In this document: positions 34,801 through 43,185 of the stretch, piece after piece
How the letters are laid out: every line of letters begins with the position of its first letter
Numbering within the stretch: position 1 is the first letter of the stretch
Position numbers and translations under genes: made by a program
The notes under the pieces: generated by a model
Database searches by the model: none
Told to the model about the DNA's origin: nothing
What the model saw: only the letters and a program-made list of their open reading frames with translations
Source of the DNA: Oceanospirillaceae bacterium
GTDB taxonomy: Bacteria > Pseudomonadota > Gammaproteobacteria > Pseudomonadales > Balneatricaceae
Reading direction: 5' to 3'
Assembly (NCBI GenBank): GCA_013215375.1
Contig: JABSRB010000018.1
Location: 1-64,000, forward strand
Length of the DNA stretch: 64,000 nt

Positions 34801-35826
34801 ATGCGCGTTTTAGGTATTGAAACTTCTTGTGATGAGACAGGAGTAGCTATTTATGATACTGAAAAGGGCCTTTTGGGCGATACCTTGTATAGTCAGGTCG
34901 CTATGCATGCAGAGTATGGTGGAATTGTCCCAGAACTTGCTTCGCGAGATCATATCAAGCGGTTGATTCCCCTGATTAAAGAGGTGCTAGTGCTTGCTAA
35001 TACCAGTAAGCAGGAGATAGATGCGATCGCTTATACTGCAGGTCCTGGATTAATAGGGGCGTTAATGGTCGGTGCGTCAACAGCTCGAGCTATTGCTTTT
35101 GCCTGGGGGGTTCCCGCTATGACGGTGCATCATATGGAGGGGCATCTACTCGCGCCTATGTTAGAGGATTCTCCTCCAGAATTTCCTTTCGTTGCCCTGT
35201 TGGTCAGCGGTGGCCATACCCAATTAGTTGAAGTCAAGGCGATCGGTGAGTATCAACTGTTAGGTGAGTCCCTTGACGATGCTGCGGGTGAGGCTTTTGA
35301 TAAGGCTGCCAAAATGTTGGGTATGGATTATCCCGGTGGGCCTTTGATTGCAAAGCTGGCGCAAAGTGGGGATCGAACTCGATTCAAGTTTCCAAGGCCA
35401 ATGGTTGATCGGCCGGGGATGGACATGAGTTTTTCAGGCCTTAAAACCTTTACCTTAAATACTGTTAATAAATTTAAAAATGCCGATGGCTTAGATGACC
35501 AGACTAAAGCTGATATCGCGGCTGCCTTTGAAGAGGCTGTGGTTGATACCTTGGCGATTAAATGCCGAAGAGCGTTACAGCACACTAAATATAAGAAGTT
35601 GATTATAGCCGGAGGCGTAAGTGCCAACAGTCGTCTGCGAGAAAAATTACAGGCAATGGTTGAGAAGGAGCGTGCTTCATTGTTTTATGCGCGCCCAGAA
35701 TTCTGCACGGATAATGGCGCAATGATTGCCTATGCCGGTGCGCAGCGTTTAGCCGCTGGGCAAAGTAGCGATTTGACCATTCTTGCTAGGCCTAGATGGC
35801 CGATGGATGAGCTTGAAGGTTTGTAG
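34801..35826 (+). CDS. tsaD: tRNA threonylcarbamoyladenosine transferase TsaD
   Basis: 341 residues from ATG 34801 ([14 protein letters not shown]); the ORF-track start at 34705 adds 32 non-family residues. TsaD, with TsaB and TsaE, transfers threonylcarbamoyl to A37 of ANN-decoding tRNAs. Metal-binding HHMEGH, the nucleotide motif [11 protein letters not shown], and [13 protein letters not shown] are present. It is divergent from rpsU, as in Pseudomonas. In many relatives plsY follows; here folB comes directly, 48 bases later. Confidence 0.97.
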   Translation: MRVLGIETSCDETGVAIYDTEKGLLGDTLYSQVAMHAEYGGIVPELASRDHIKRLIPLIKEVLVLANTSKQEIDAIAYTAGPGLIGALMVGASTARAIAFAWGVPAMTVHHMEGHLLAPMLEDSPPEFPFVALLVSGGHTQLVEVKAIGEYQLLGESLDDAAGEAFDKAAKMLGMDYPGGPLIAKLAQSGDRTRFKFPRPMVDRPGMDMSFSGLKTFTLNTVNKFKNADGLDDQTKADIAAAFEEAVVDTLAIKCRRALQHTKYKKLIIAGGVSANSRLREKLQAMVEKERASLFYARPEFCTDNGAMIAYAGAQRLAAGQSSDLTILARPRWPMDELEGL

Positions 35827-35874
35827 TAGATTTGTCTGTAAGTTTATAAGTAGAGTAATGACAGGAAGCACTGC

Positions 35875-36252
35875 ATGGATATTGTGTACATACGCCAATT
35901 AAAAATCGAAACGGTGATTGGTATTTTCGATTGGGAAAGAAAAATAAAACAGACCGTGTGTTTGGATTTAGACATGGCGGTTGATATTGCTAAGGCTGCT
36001 GCCGGCGAAGATATCGACAGTACCATTAGTTACAAGACTGTCTCTGACCGGTTACTAGAGTACATTGGTAAAAGTGAGTTTTTGCTGGTAGAAACGATGG
36101 CGCAAGAGGTTGCAAATTTAGTGCGTGAAGAATTTTCCATAAGCTGGGTAAGATTAAGGGTGGGGAAGCCTGACGCTATTGCTCAAGCCAGTGATGTTGG
36201 TGTGCTTATTGAACGTGGTCTGAGGCCTACCATTGCTAATTACTCTGGGTGA
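35875..36252 (+). CDS. folB: Dihydroneopterin aldolase FolB
   Basis: A 125-residue enzyme of folate synthesis that cleaves dihydroneopterin to 6-hydroxymethyl-dihydropterin and glycolaldehyde. Family motifs: IGIFDWERKIKQTVCLDLDM, STISYKTVSDRLLEY, FLLVETMAQEVANLV, and RLRVGKPDAI with the catalytic Lys. ATG 35875 has AGGAAGC upstream. It is followed by a folK-like gene 35 bases later, so the two pathway steps are adjacent. Confidence 0.95.
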   Translation: MDIVYIRQLKIETVIGIFDWERKIKQTVCLDLDMAVDIAKAAAGEDIDSTISYKTVSDRLLEYIGKSEFLLVETMAQEVANLVREEFSISWVRLRVGKPDAIAQASDVGVLIERGLRPTIANYSG

Positions 36253-36287
36253 ATTAATCTTATCAAAACTGCGTTAGGGAAGTTTTT

Positions 36288-36767
36288 TTGATGGCGAAAG
36301 TCTACCTTTCTATTTCGAGTAATTTTCGTGCACAACTCAATATAAACTCTGCGCTAACAGCGTTGCGGGTAACTTTTGGGGAGCTTGAAGTTTCGAATGT
36401 TTATCGTAATTTGCCGCTGCACAAAGTTGGCTGTCACTACTTAAATTTGGTGGTATGTTTTGATACGCACTTCGATATACATAAGTTGGTGGCTGAACTT
36501 AAAAATATCGAAAATAGTTTGGGTCGAGTCAGAGGAGTTATGAAAATTCCTCAGGTGAGTATTGATCTGGATCTGCTGAAATATGTAACGGTTGATGAAA
36601 GTATCGATGTTTGCACGGAGATTACTCGACGAAGTTTCCTTTTATCGCCGATTTCTGAGATAGCAGGGCATGAAATAGATAAAAACAGCGGTCTAAACTA
36701 TGCCGCTTTGTGGCAGAAGTTTGACAAAAGTATTCACCCCCTAGAAAAGGTAACGCTAGATCTTTAG
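36288..36767 (+). CDS. Divergent FolK-like pyrophosphokinase (HPPK fold)
   Basis: 159 residues with the HPPK outline: an N-terminal strand with SSN (for G-SN), a central LNLVVCFDT, IENSLGRVRG, the metal-binding IDLDLL pair of Asp, and a C-terminal FLLSPISEIAG. The loop where E. coli HPPK has WGPR before the DLD motif reads IPQV here, so the Trp and Arg that hold ATP and pterin in E. coli are missing. It may be a paralogue of altered function beside a true folK elsewhere. A similar gene follows folB in Pseudomonas. Start ATG 36288 or 36291. Confidence 0.75.
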   Translation: MMAKVYLSISSNFRAQLNINSALTALRVTFGELEVSNVYRNLPLHKVGCHYLNLVVCFDTHFDIHKLVAELKNIENSLGRVRGVMKIPQVSIDLDLLKYVTVDESIDVCTEITRRSFLLSPISEIAGHEIDKNSGLNYAALWQKFDKSIHPLEKVTLDL

Positions 36768-36822
36768 GGATTTCTCTGAGGGTTTTGTCTTCCTTGGCTG
36801 TTTTTCTAGCTCTTAGCAGTGG

Positions 36823-37968
36823 CTAGCTTTCGGCGCAATATTGGAGCTGTATTCTCTTTATTTCAGCGCCTAATTGAGCGCCTTTAAAGCCTTCTAGGAT
36901 CAGTGTTTTGTGGTCAATGGCGCGCAGCTTTTGCAGTAGCGTTTGCAGTTTCTCAAAATAATTTAATTCAGAGCAAGTTCCCAGGTAATCAAGTGCTTGG
37001 AAAACAGCTAATAGTGGTGCTGTTTTATCTGGGCTGCGCAACAAATCCGCAGTTTGGATGAATGCCAGTTTATCTACAGCGTCTGAGTTGGGCCAGTTGC
37101 TGATAATAGGTAAGCCTAAAACGCTGTGTTGAATAAGGTTGCGTACTTGATTGGGGCAGCGTAGTTGCTGACAAAAAGAATCTGCATTAGTCTTGATGTC
37201 GTCGAAATTATTGTCAGTTTGAGCGACATTAAACAGCCAGGCAAGGCGCTCCTGTGCAGAGGCAAGTTGATTTAACTGGGCGCTGAAGTCACTGCCTAGT
37301 TTGGCGGATATCTTGGCTATGTTATCTAGCACTTGCTCTAAGGCTGGAAATAGAATGTCTTGCGCTTGTGCGTCGTTAAGTATTTGAAAAAATACCAGAG
37401 GGCTCTGCTCCGTCAATGCGCGCTCTAATTCTTGCCATACTCGCTCTCTAGTGAGGTGTTCTAACTCTCCCGAAAGACTGATAGTTTGCATTAGCGAAAT
37501 GGTTTGCGCGGCGACACTAAAACCTAAATGCGCGTACCTTGCTCCGAAGCGTGCTACTCGTAATACTCTTAATGGATCTTCACTAAAGGCGGGTGATACA
37601 TGGCGCAATATCTTGCGTTGCAGGTCTTGCTGACCGTTGAATGGATCGGTCAGTTGCCCTGAAGCATCCTCTGCAATAGCATTAATGGTTAAATCTCTGC
37701 GAGAGAGGTCCTGTTCTAAAGTGACATCTTTGTCGGCATAAAAAGAAAACCCTTTGTAACCCTTGCCATTTTTACGCTCAGTACGTGCGAGGGCATATTC
37801 TTCTTTGGTTTTGGGGTGGAGAAATACGGGAAAATCCGAGCCTACAGGGGTATAACCTAGTGCTAGCATATGCTTTGCGTCAGCGCCTACCACCACCCAG
37901 TCTCTATCTATTACCGGATAATTGAGCAGCTTGTCGCGTACCGCCCCACCTACTAGGTATGTTTTCAT
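36823..37968 (-). CDS. cca: CCA-adding tRNA nucleotidyltransferase
   Basis: A 381-residue class II enzyme that adds or repairs the 3' CCA of tRNAs. N-terminal GGAVRDKLL and the catalytic carboxylates in [10 protein letters not shown], then [10 protein letters not shown] and [21 protein letters not shown]. It has little sequence beyond the neck/body domains and no clear HD domain, so it is shorter than the E. coli enzyme (about 410 residues). Its start overlaps the glpE stop by four bases on the minus strand. Confidence 0.95.
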   Translation of the reverse strand: MKTYLVGGAVRDKLLNYPVIDRDWVVVGADAKHMLALGYTPVGSDFPVFLHPKTKEEYALARTERKNGKGYKGFSFYADKDVTLEQDLSRRDLTINAIAEDASGQLTDPFNGQQDLQRKILRHVSPAFSEDPLRVLRVARFGARYAHLGFSVAAQTISLMQTISLSGELEHLTRERVWQELERALTEQSPLVFFQILNDAQAQDILFPALEQVLDNIAKISAKLGSDFSAQLNQLASAQERLAWLFNVAQTDNNFDDIKTNADSFCQQLRCPNQVRNLIQHSVLGLPIISNWPNSDAVDKLAFIQTADLLRSPDKTAPLLAVFQALDYLGTCSELNYFEKLQTLLQKLRAIDHKTLILEGFKGAQLGAEIKRIQLQYCAES

Positions 37969-38288
37969 TGAGTGCTAATGATGTCTTGTGGGTAAAGATT
38001 CTGCCAAGCTTCAAAGCCGCCATTGATGCTAGATACCAGGCTAAAGCCTTGAGAGCCAATAAATTCGGCCGCGCCTTTGCTGCTAATGCCGTGATAACAA
38101 AGTACTAAAATAGCCTGGTCTTTGGCAACAGGGGAAAGTAGTTGCTGTAGGTTATCATTGTTTAAGTTTACTGCCAGTTTAGGGTGAGCTTGGTCAAAGC
38201 TCTGGCTGTCGCGGATGTCCAGTAATATGGCGCCCTCGTCGAGTAATTGTTTAGCGTGATCACACTCGATACATTGAAAATCTGCCAT
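37965..38288 (-). CDS. glpE: Thiosulfate sulfurtransferase GlpE (single-domain rhodanese)
   Basis: A 107-residue rhodanese. The active-site loop is CYHGISS, with the catalytic Cys that carries the persulfide; upstream [21 protein letters not shown] is typical. Its size and motifs fit GlpE. It sits in the apaH-glpE-cca run and overlaps cca by four bases; apaH ends 48 bases upstream. Confidence 0.92.
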   Translation of the reverse strand: MADFQCIECDHAKQLLDEGAILLDIRDSQSFDQAHPKLAVNLNNDNLQQLLSPVAKDQAILVLCYHGISSKGAAEFIGSQGFSLVSSINGGFEAWQNLYPQDIISTQ

Positions 38289-38336
38289 GTTGCCTCCGCA
38301 GTGATGGGTTAGATAGATAGATATAAATAATTGTAA

Positions 38337-39164
38337 CTAATTTTTTAAACTTGGGGTGCTGTAAAATTGTTGTGTTTCAAGACACATAGCCGTTAATCTC
38401 TCGCCCCATACACAGCCGGTGTCTAGTGCAATGATATTGCTATGATCGGTCTGTCCCATAAGGGCAGCCCAGTGACCAAATAAAATCATTGGCAGTGCTG
38501 GTGTTGAGTTGTTGGGCCCTTTATCATAAAACTCAAACCAGGGGGTTAGTCCTTTGGGTTGTTGGCCTATTTCGCCCTTAAAATTTAAATCCAACTGTAG
38601 CTCGCTGTTACAAAAACGCATTCTAGTTAATGTATTGGTAATGCAGCGCAGTCTATCTAGGCCTGTTAGATATTCATGCCACTGGCTGGGGGTGTTACCG
38701 TACATCTGGTTAAAGTACTGGGTGTAGAAATCGCTTTGTAGTACAGCTTCTACTTCTCTGGCTCTGGCAATAGTCTGGTTTACAGACCAGTCTACGGGAA
38801 TGCCTGCATGTGTCATGATGATATTAAGTTGAGGGTCAAACTGTACTAAAGGTTGTGCTTTTAGCCAGTGCATAAGTTCATCGCAGTCGCTCGCTTGCAG
38901 AAGCGAGGCGAGTGTGTCTGATTTCTTAAGCGTTGCCGAGCTGTAATAAATAGCGAGCAAGTGCAGATCGTGATTGCCCAATACCACTTTGGCTCTATCA
39001 CCAAGTTGCTTGATAAATCTGAGTGTTTCTAAAGATTTAGGGCCGCGATTAACTAAGTCGCCAGCAAGCCAAAGCTGATCTTGATCGCTAAAGTTGATCT
39101 TTTGCAATAGGGCTTGAAATTCATCAAAACACCCTTGGATATCGCCTATTGCATAAGTCGCCAT
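38337..39164 (-). CDS. apaH: Diadenosine tetraphosphatase ApaH (symmetrical)
   Basis: A 275-residue metallophosphatase that cuts Ap4A to two ADP and can remove Np4 caps from RNA. The PPP-family metal motifs are clear: GDIQGC, GDLVNRGP, LGNHDLH, and MTHAGIP. It follows apaG after 15 bases on the minus strand in the conserved order lptD-surA-pdxA-rsmA-apaG-apaH. Confidence 0.96.
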   Translation of the reverse strand: MATYAIGDIQGCFDEFQALLQKINFSDQDQLWLAGDLVNRGPKSLETLRFIKQLGDRAKVVLGNHDLHLLAIYYSSATLKKSDTLASLLQASDCDELMHWLKAQPLVQFDPQLNIIMTHAGIPVDWSVNQTIARAREVEAVLQSDFYTQYFNQMYGNTPSQWHEYLTGLDRLRCITNTLTRMRFCNSELQLDLNFKGEIGQQPKGLTPWFEFYDKGPNNSTPALPMILFGHWAALMGQTDHSNIIALDTGCVWGERLTAMCLETQQFYSTPSLKN

Positions 39165-39179
39165 CTCAAATCCTAAGGG

Positions 39180-39587
39180 TCAGTGAAGGGTGTTTGGTTT
39201 GGCTAACGTAAAGGCTGCTATTTGTGCGACAAACTCTGATCCTTCCTCTGTGATCATGTTGTAGTGACCAAACATGCTGCCTACATCAGTTTCTAAAATA
39301 GCCCCAGAGCTATATTGGTAGCTGCTGTTTGCGCCGATAATAGGCTGGACACCTATGACGCCTTCTCCTTCTATCTCCTGCTGCTTTTGGTTGCCATCAG
39401 TGACTACCCAGCGTCTAGAAAGAAGCTGGATATCAAAGTCTGCACTGTTTTTGATAGTGATTGAGTAGGTGAAGACAAAGCGCTTCGCCTCCGCATCTGA
39501 CTGCGCGGCCTCAAACTTTGACTCAACGGCAATCTCTATATTTTTTTCGAGACTGTTAGGTTGTTTTTGGTTCGGTTTGTATTGCAT
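39180..39587 (-). CDS. apaG: ApaG/CorD protein
   Basis: A 135-residue protein, with an all-beta fibronectin-III-like fold in relatives. Motifs: FVFTYSITIKNSADFDIQLLSRRWVVTDGNQKQQEIEGEGVIGVQPIIGANSSYQYSSG and MFGHYNMITEEG. It is genetically tied to Co2+/Mg2+ resistance and Ap4A metabolism, but its reaction is unknown. One base separates it from the rsmA stop, so they are coupled. Confidence 0.95.
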   Translation of the reverse strand: MQYKPNQKQPNSLEKNIEIAVESKFEAAQSDAEAKRFVFTYSITIKNSADFDIQLLSRRWVVTDGNQKQQEIEGEGVIGVQPIIGANSSYQYSSGAILETDVGSMFGHYNMITEEGSEFVAQIAAFTLAKPNTLH

Positions 39588-39588
39588 C

Positions 39589-40428
39589 TTAAGCTACCGT
39601 ATCCGCTGTATCTGTGGTTTTGTTTTCGTAGACAAAGTCAGAGATTTTAATGAATTCAACAAGAGAGAGGGTTTCAGGCCTACGAATAGGATCTATATCA
39701 AGTGCTTGTAATTGCTCTGCTGTCATTATGCCTTTCAGGTTGTTACGCAGTGTTTTGCGACGCATGCTGAAGGATGTTTTTACAATTTTTTCCAAGGTGC
39801 TTAGGGATTTAGCAGTATGTGGCTTCTGCTTATAAGGCATTAATCTCACAATTGCAGAGTCAACCTTTGGAATGGGGTCGAAAGCTTCAGGTGGAACAAT
39901 AAACAGTGGTTCTATTTCGCAGTAGTACTGCGCCATAATACCGAGGCGCCCATAGAGTTTGTCTCCAGGTTTTGCTGCTAGGCGATCAACTACTTCCTTT
40001 TGTAACATGAAGTGCATGTCTTGAACGCAGGTGGTGTGTTGCAGCAAATGGAAAATTAACTGGGTCGAAATGTTGTATGGCAAGTTGCCTATTATACGCA
40101 GCGGTCGCTCATCTTGTTGCAGAGAGCTGAAATCAAATTTCATAGCATCTGCTTCAAAGATACGAAACTTATCTTCGTAGCTAAAAAATTTGGTTCTTAA
40201 AATGGGTATCAAATCGCGATCTAGCTCAACGGCATCTAAAGCGCCGGCTTCATCGAGAATGACTTCTGTCAATGCGCCTAGTCCAGGGCCTATCTCAACC
40301 ATATGATCACTAGGTCTTGGGCTTACGCCTCGAATAATACGGCGAATGACGCCTTGGTCTTGTAAAAAATTCTGACCAAAACGTTTGCGCGCTTTATGTC
40401 CGGCGTTATTGCTGCTCTGACGACTCAT
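39589..40428 (-). CDS. rsmA: 16S rRNA dimethyladenosine transferase RsmA (KsgA)
   Basis: 279 residues. It dimethylates A1518 and A1519 of 16S rRNA late in 30S assembly. Motifs: KRFGQNFLQDQGVI, the SAM-binding EIGPGLGALTE, the catalytic NLPYNIST, and the C-terminal FSMRRKTLRNNLKG. It overlaps the pdxA stop by four bases (ATGA) and is followed directly by apaG. Confidence 0.98.
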   Translation of the reverse strand: MSRQSSNNAGHKARKRFGQNFLQDQGVIRRIIRGVSPRPSDHMVEIGPGLGALTEVILDEAGALDAVELDRDLIPILRTKFFSYEDKFRIFEADAMKFDFSSLQQDERPLRIIGNLPYNISTQLIFHLLQHTTCVQDMHFMLQKEVVDRLAAKPGDKLYGRLGIMAQYYCEIEPLFIVPPEAFDPIPKVDSAIVRLMPYKQKPHTAKSLSTLEKIVKTSFSMRRKTLRNNLKGIMTAEQLQALDIDPIRRPETLSLVEFIKISDFVYENKTTDTADTVA

Positions 40429-41432
40429 GATAAAAATTGACCTTTTGTTTGACTCGAGCTCTGGTGAGCTAGTTGTGATGCATAATTAATAGCGATCTTT
40501 AAACTGCCTGTATCAGCGACGCCAAGACCTGCAATATTGAGTGCAGTGCCGTGATCGACGGAGGTTCTGATGATAGGTAGACCTAAGGTGATATTGACGG
40601 CTTCGCCAAAACCTGAATATTTTAACACAGGTAATCCCTGATCGTGATACATAGCGAGTACAGCATCACAATCTTTTAAGTATTTCTTGGTGAATAGACT
40701 GTCAGCGGGAAGTGGTCCTACTAAATCAATTCCCTGCGCGGTGTATTCTTTAAGTACTGGAGAAATAATATCTATTTCCTCAGTGCCCATGTGTCCGTCT
40801 TCACCTGCGTGAGGGTTGAGACCACAGATTAAAATTCTGGGTTTGTCGATGGCGAATTTAGTGTGTAAATCGTCGATTAAAATGTCGAGTATTTGCCGTA
40901 ACTTGTGTTTGGTAATGGCGTTGCTAATGTCTTTTAATGGTAAATGAGTGGTTACTAGCGCCACCCTTAATTTAGCCGTTGCTAGCATCATCACAACTTC
41001 GCTGACGCCGGTTTGCTGTTGTAGGTATTCTGTATGCCCGCTAAATTTTATTCCAGCTTCATTGATGACTCCCTTATGCACAGGAGGCGTTACCATTGCA
41101 TCGTACTGCCCCTGCAAACAGCCTTGGCATGCCTGTTCTAATGTGGCGATTACATAGCTTGAGTTTGCTATATCTAAGTGTCCAGGGAGTGCTGCTGCGT
41201 TCAATTTGATGGGGCTGACAAAGAGCTGTCCGCTACGCGAGGCTTGCTGAACACTAGGATCAAATATTAATACCTCCAGCGTTAGTCCCAAGGCTTTGGC
41301 CGTTGCAGCAAAAAGCTCTGGGTCGCCTATCGCTACCAGTTGGTCGGTATAGTCCTGCTGGGATATTTTGACAAGAAGTTCTGGTCCAATACCTGCGGGT
41401 TCGCCACTGGTGATGGCAATTCTTTTAATCAT
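40425..41432 (-). CDS. pdxA: 4-hydroxythreonine-4-phosphate dehydrogenase PdxA
   Basis: A 335-residue NAD(P)-dependent enzyme of vitamin B6 synthesis. Motifs: ITSGEPAGIGPELL, VTPPVHKGVINEAG, HTEYLQ with a metal-binding His, GLNPHAGEDGHMG, and YHDQGLPVLKY. It overlaps rsmA. Upstream, a 457-base gap with two repeat elements separates it from surA, whereas relatives usually have pdxA close behind surA. Confidence 0.97.
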   Translation of the reverse strand: MIKRIAITSGEPAGIGPELLVKISQQDYTDQLVAIGDPELFAATAKALGLTLEVLIFDPSVQQASRSGQLFVSPIKLNAAALPGHLDIANSSYVIATLEQACQGCLQGQYDAMVTPPVHKGVINEAGIKFSGHTEYLQQQTGVSEVVMMLATAKLRVALVTTHLPLKDISNAITKHKLRQILDILIDDLHTKFAIDKPRILICGLNPHAGEDGHMGTEEIDIISPVLKEYTAQGIDLVGPLPADSLFTKKYLKDCDAVLAMYHDQGLPVLKYSGFGEAVNITLGLPIIRTSVDHGTALNIAGLGVADTGSLKIAINYASQLAHQSSSQTKGQFLS

Positions 41433-41545
41433 GAGAGACTCAAGTGATGCTGTTTGTTGATCGCGGATTATATATGATCAGGGCTGTGCTGTTCTACCGC
41501 CAACGTCAATATTGGTATTAAAAGAGCAAGCCCGCTAGTGTCCAT

Positions 41546-41688
41546 GCTGAAACAGGGGCGTAGCGAGGCTGATCCAATAGTTCAAGATGAGTGACCCTAG
41601 ATAGGGGCGTTTGGTTGTTCCAAATAACTCTATCTAGTGGTGATCAGATTGAAATAGTGGGGCAGCCGCAGTAGCTCATGGTTTCAGC
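41546..41688. repeat. Intergenic repeat element, copy B (between surA and pdxA)
   Basis: About 143 bases with perfect 8-base terminal inverted repeats, GCTGAAAC and GTTTCAGC. It is about 85% like copy A at 12,294. The centre folds as CTAGATAG ... CTATCTAG around TTTGG-TTGTT-CCAAA. Two further possible helices, GGCTG/CAGCC and ATGAG/CTCAT, cross each other, so they would form a pseudoknot or be alternatives. No ORF fits it. Confidence 0.85.
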
Positions 41689-41694
41689 TTGGGT

Positions 41695-41862
41695 ACTAGG
41701 AGCCTGTCCGAGAGCAGACTAATCGGCAGCGACCAATCCTCTTTGGTTATAATTAACGCTAATTTTCGTTAAATAGCACGCTATTCGCCTTAAATCACCG
41801 CTAATTCTTCCTCAGATAGCTTTGTTCTCGCTTCGATCGCAGTGCTCGGACAGACTCCTAGT
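41695..41862. mobile_element. MITE-like palindromic element
   Basis: 168 bases bounded by ACTAGGAGCCTGTCCGAG and CTCGGACAGACTCCTAGT, imperfect inverted repeats of about 23 bases. The outermost CTAG on each side could be a 4-base target duplication around ends beginning GAG(C/T)CTGTCCGAG, as IS5-family elements make. It is too short to code for a transposase. It starts 6 bases after repeat copy B, in the surA-pdxA gap. Confidence 0.75.
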
Positions 41863-41889
41863 TAGATTAGCTGGCTTATTGTGATAGGA

Positions 41890-43185
41890 CTATTTGAATT
41901 CTACATAGGCATTGGCGCGTATTTCTCGTAACCAGTTGTCTTTCTCTTCGCTGAATTTTCGTTTTCCAATGATGTTACGGGCTTGGTTTTCCTGGGCTAG
42001 ATTATCAGTATTTTCTGACTTCCTGTCTAAAACTTCGACAATGTGCCAGCCAAATCTGCTTTCAAAAGGCAGGCTAATTTGGCCTACTTTGGTACGTTGA
42101 ACAACTTGTTCAAATTCAGGAACCATCTGGCCGCTTTCTGTCCAGCCCAAATCACCACCTTGTGAGCTGCTACCTGGGTCATTACTATGCTCTTCGGCAA
42201 GGGAGGCAAAGTCCTTGTCGTTTTTTAACAGCTGTTGGTAAATTTGTGAAGCGAGTCGCTTGGCTTGGCTTTTGGAAGTGACTTCGCTAGGAGAGATTAG
42301 GATATGGCGTACTTTGGTTTTGTCGACAGTCTGTGCTTTAACGCCGTTTCGAGTGTCGCGTAATTGTAATATATGAAAGCCAGTAGGAGTTCTAGTCGGC
42401 TTGCTAAATTGCTTGGGGCTCAATGGCGAGATAGCATCGATCATAGAGCTTGGTAACTCGGCTATTTTACGCCAGCCCATGTCGCCGCCGTTTAGAGCGT
42501 GCGCTGCATTAGAATTACTGATAGCCATGTTGGAAAATTTAGCACCTGAGAGTAGCTTTTGGTACACATCGTTCGCTTTGTTTCTTGCGAGGTTGATGTT
42601 TTTTGGAGTCATTGGGCTGTTGATGGTAATCAATATATCGCTAATTAATACCTCTGCATTACTTTTGCTAGATTGAGAGCGTAAGAAGTTTTGCACTTCT
42701 CTGTCTGATATTTGAATACGTTTACTAATATTGCTCTCTTGCAGTTGGCGGATCAAAATGTCGTCCTTGATTTGCTCTCTTGTAACGATGTAATCTTGGC
42801 CTTGCGCAATCAGCGCGTCGCGGAATTTGGCCAAACTCATGCCGTTGTTTTTGGCGATTTGAGTAATAGTGGCATTGAGCTGTCTATCCGTTACTTTAAT
42901 GCCTTGCTCTGCAGCCATTTTGAGCATGATGGTTCTAGAAATCATCTGCTCCATAACTTGGTTTTGCAAGATGCTTTTGTTGGGAACTTTTGCCCCTTGT
43001 TGTCTGATTTGAGCAGCTGCGCGGGTGATGCTCGATGTGAACTCTGACTCTAGTATTACCTCGTCATTGACGATTGCAATAATCTTGTCTAACGGAGCTC
43101 CCTGGCCAATCAAGGGGAAGAAAGTGAGGCTGGCGAATATAAGGGCCTTACTTATTATTTTTTTGTTCAATTTAGTTGTTCGCAT
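41890..43185 (-). CDS. surA: Periplasmic chaperone/peptidyl-prolyl isomerase SurA
   Basis: About 431 residues from MRTTKLNKKIISKAL at 43,185; this start gives a proper signal peptide (about 1-28, ending GQG-A) and a 14-base overlap with lptD, less than the ORF-track start. N-terminal chaperone module (LDKIIAIVNDEVILESEF), two parvulin domains (SDILITINSP...GGDMGWRKIAELP and VRHILISPSE...GGDLGWTESGQMVPEFE), and the C-terminal helix. It delivers outer-membrane proteins, including LptD encoded upstream, to the Bam complex. Confidence 0.96.
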   Translation of the reverse strand: MRTTKLNKKIISKALIFASLTFFPLIGQGAPLDKIIAIVNDEVILESEFTSSITRAAAQIRQQGAKVPNKSILQNQVMEQMISRTIMLKMAAEQGIKVTDRQLNATITQIAKNNGMSLAKFRDALIAQGQDYIVTREQIKDDILIRQLQESNISKRIQISDREVQNFLRSQSSKSNAEVLISDILITINSPMTPKNINLARNKANDVYQKLLSGAKFSNMAISNSNAAHALNGGDMGWRKIAELPSSMIDAISPLSPKQFSKPTRTPTGFHILQLRDTRNGVKAQTVDKTKVRHILISPSEVTSKSQAKRLASQIYQQLLKNDKDFASLAEEHSNDPGSSSQGGDLGWTESGQMVPEFEQVVQRTKVGQISLPFESRFGWHIVEVLDRKSENTDNLAQENQARNIIGKRKFSEEKDNWLREIRANAYVEFK

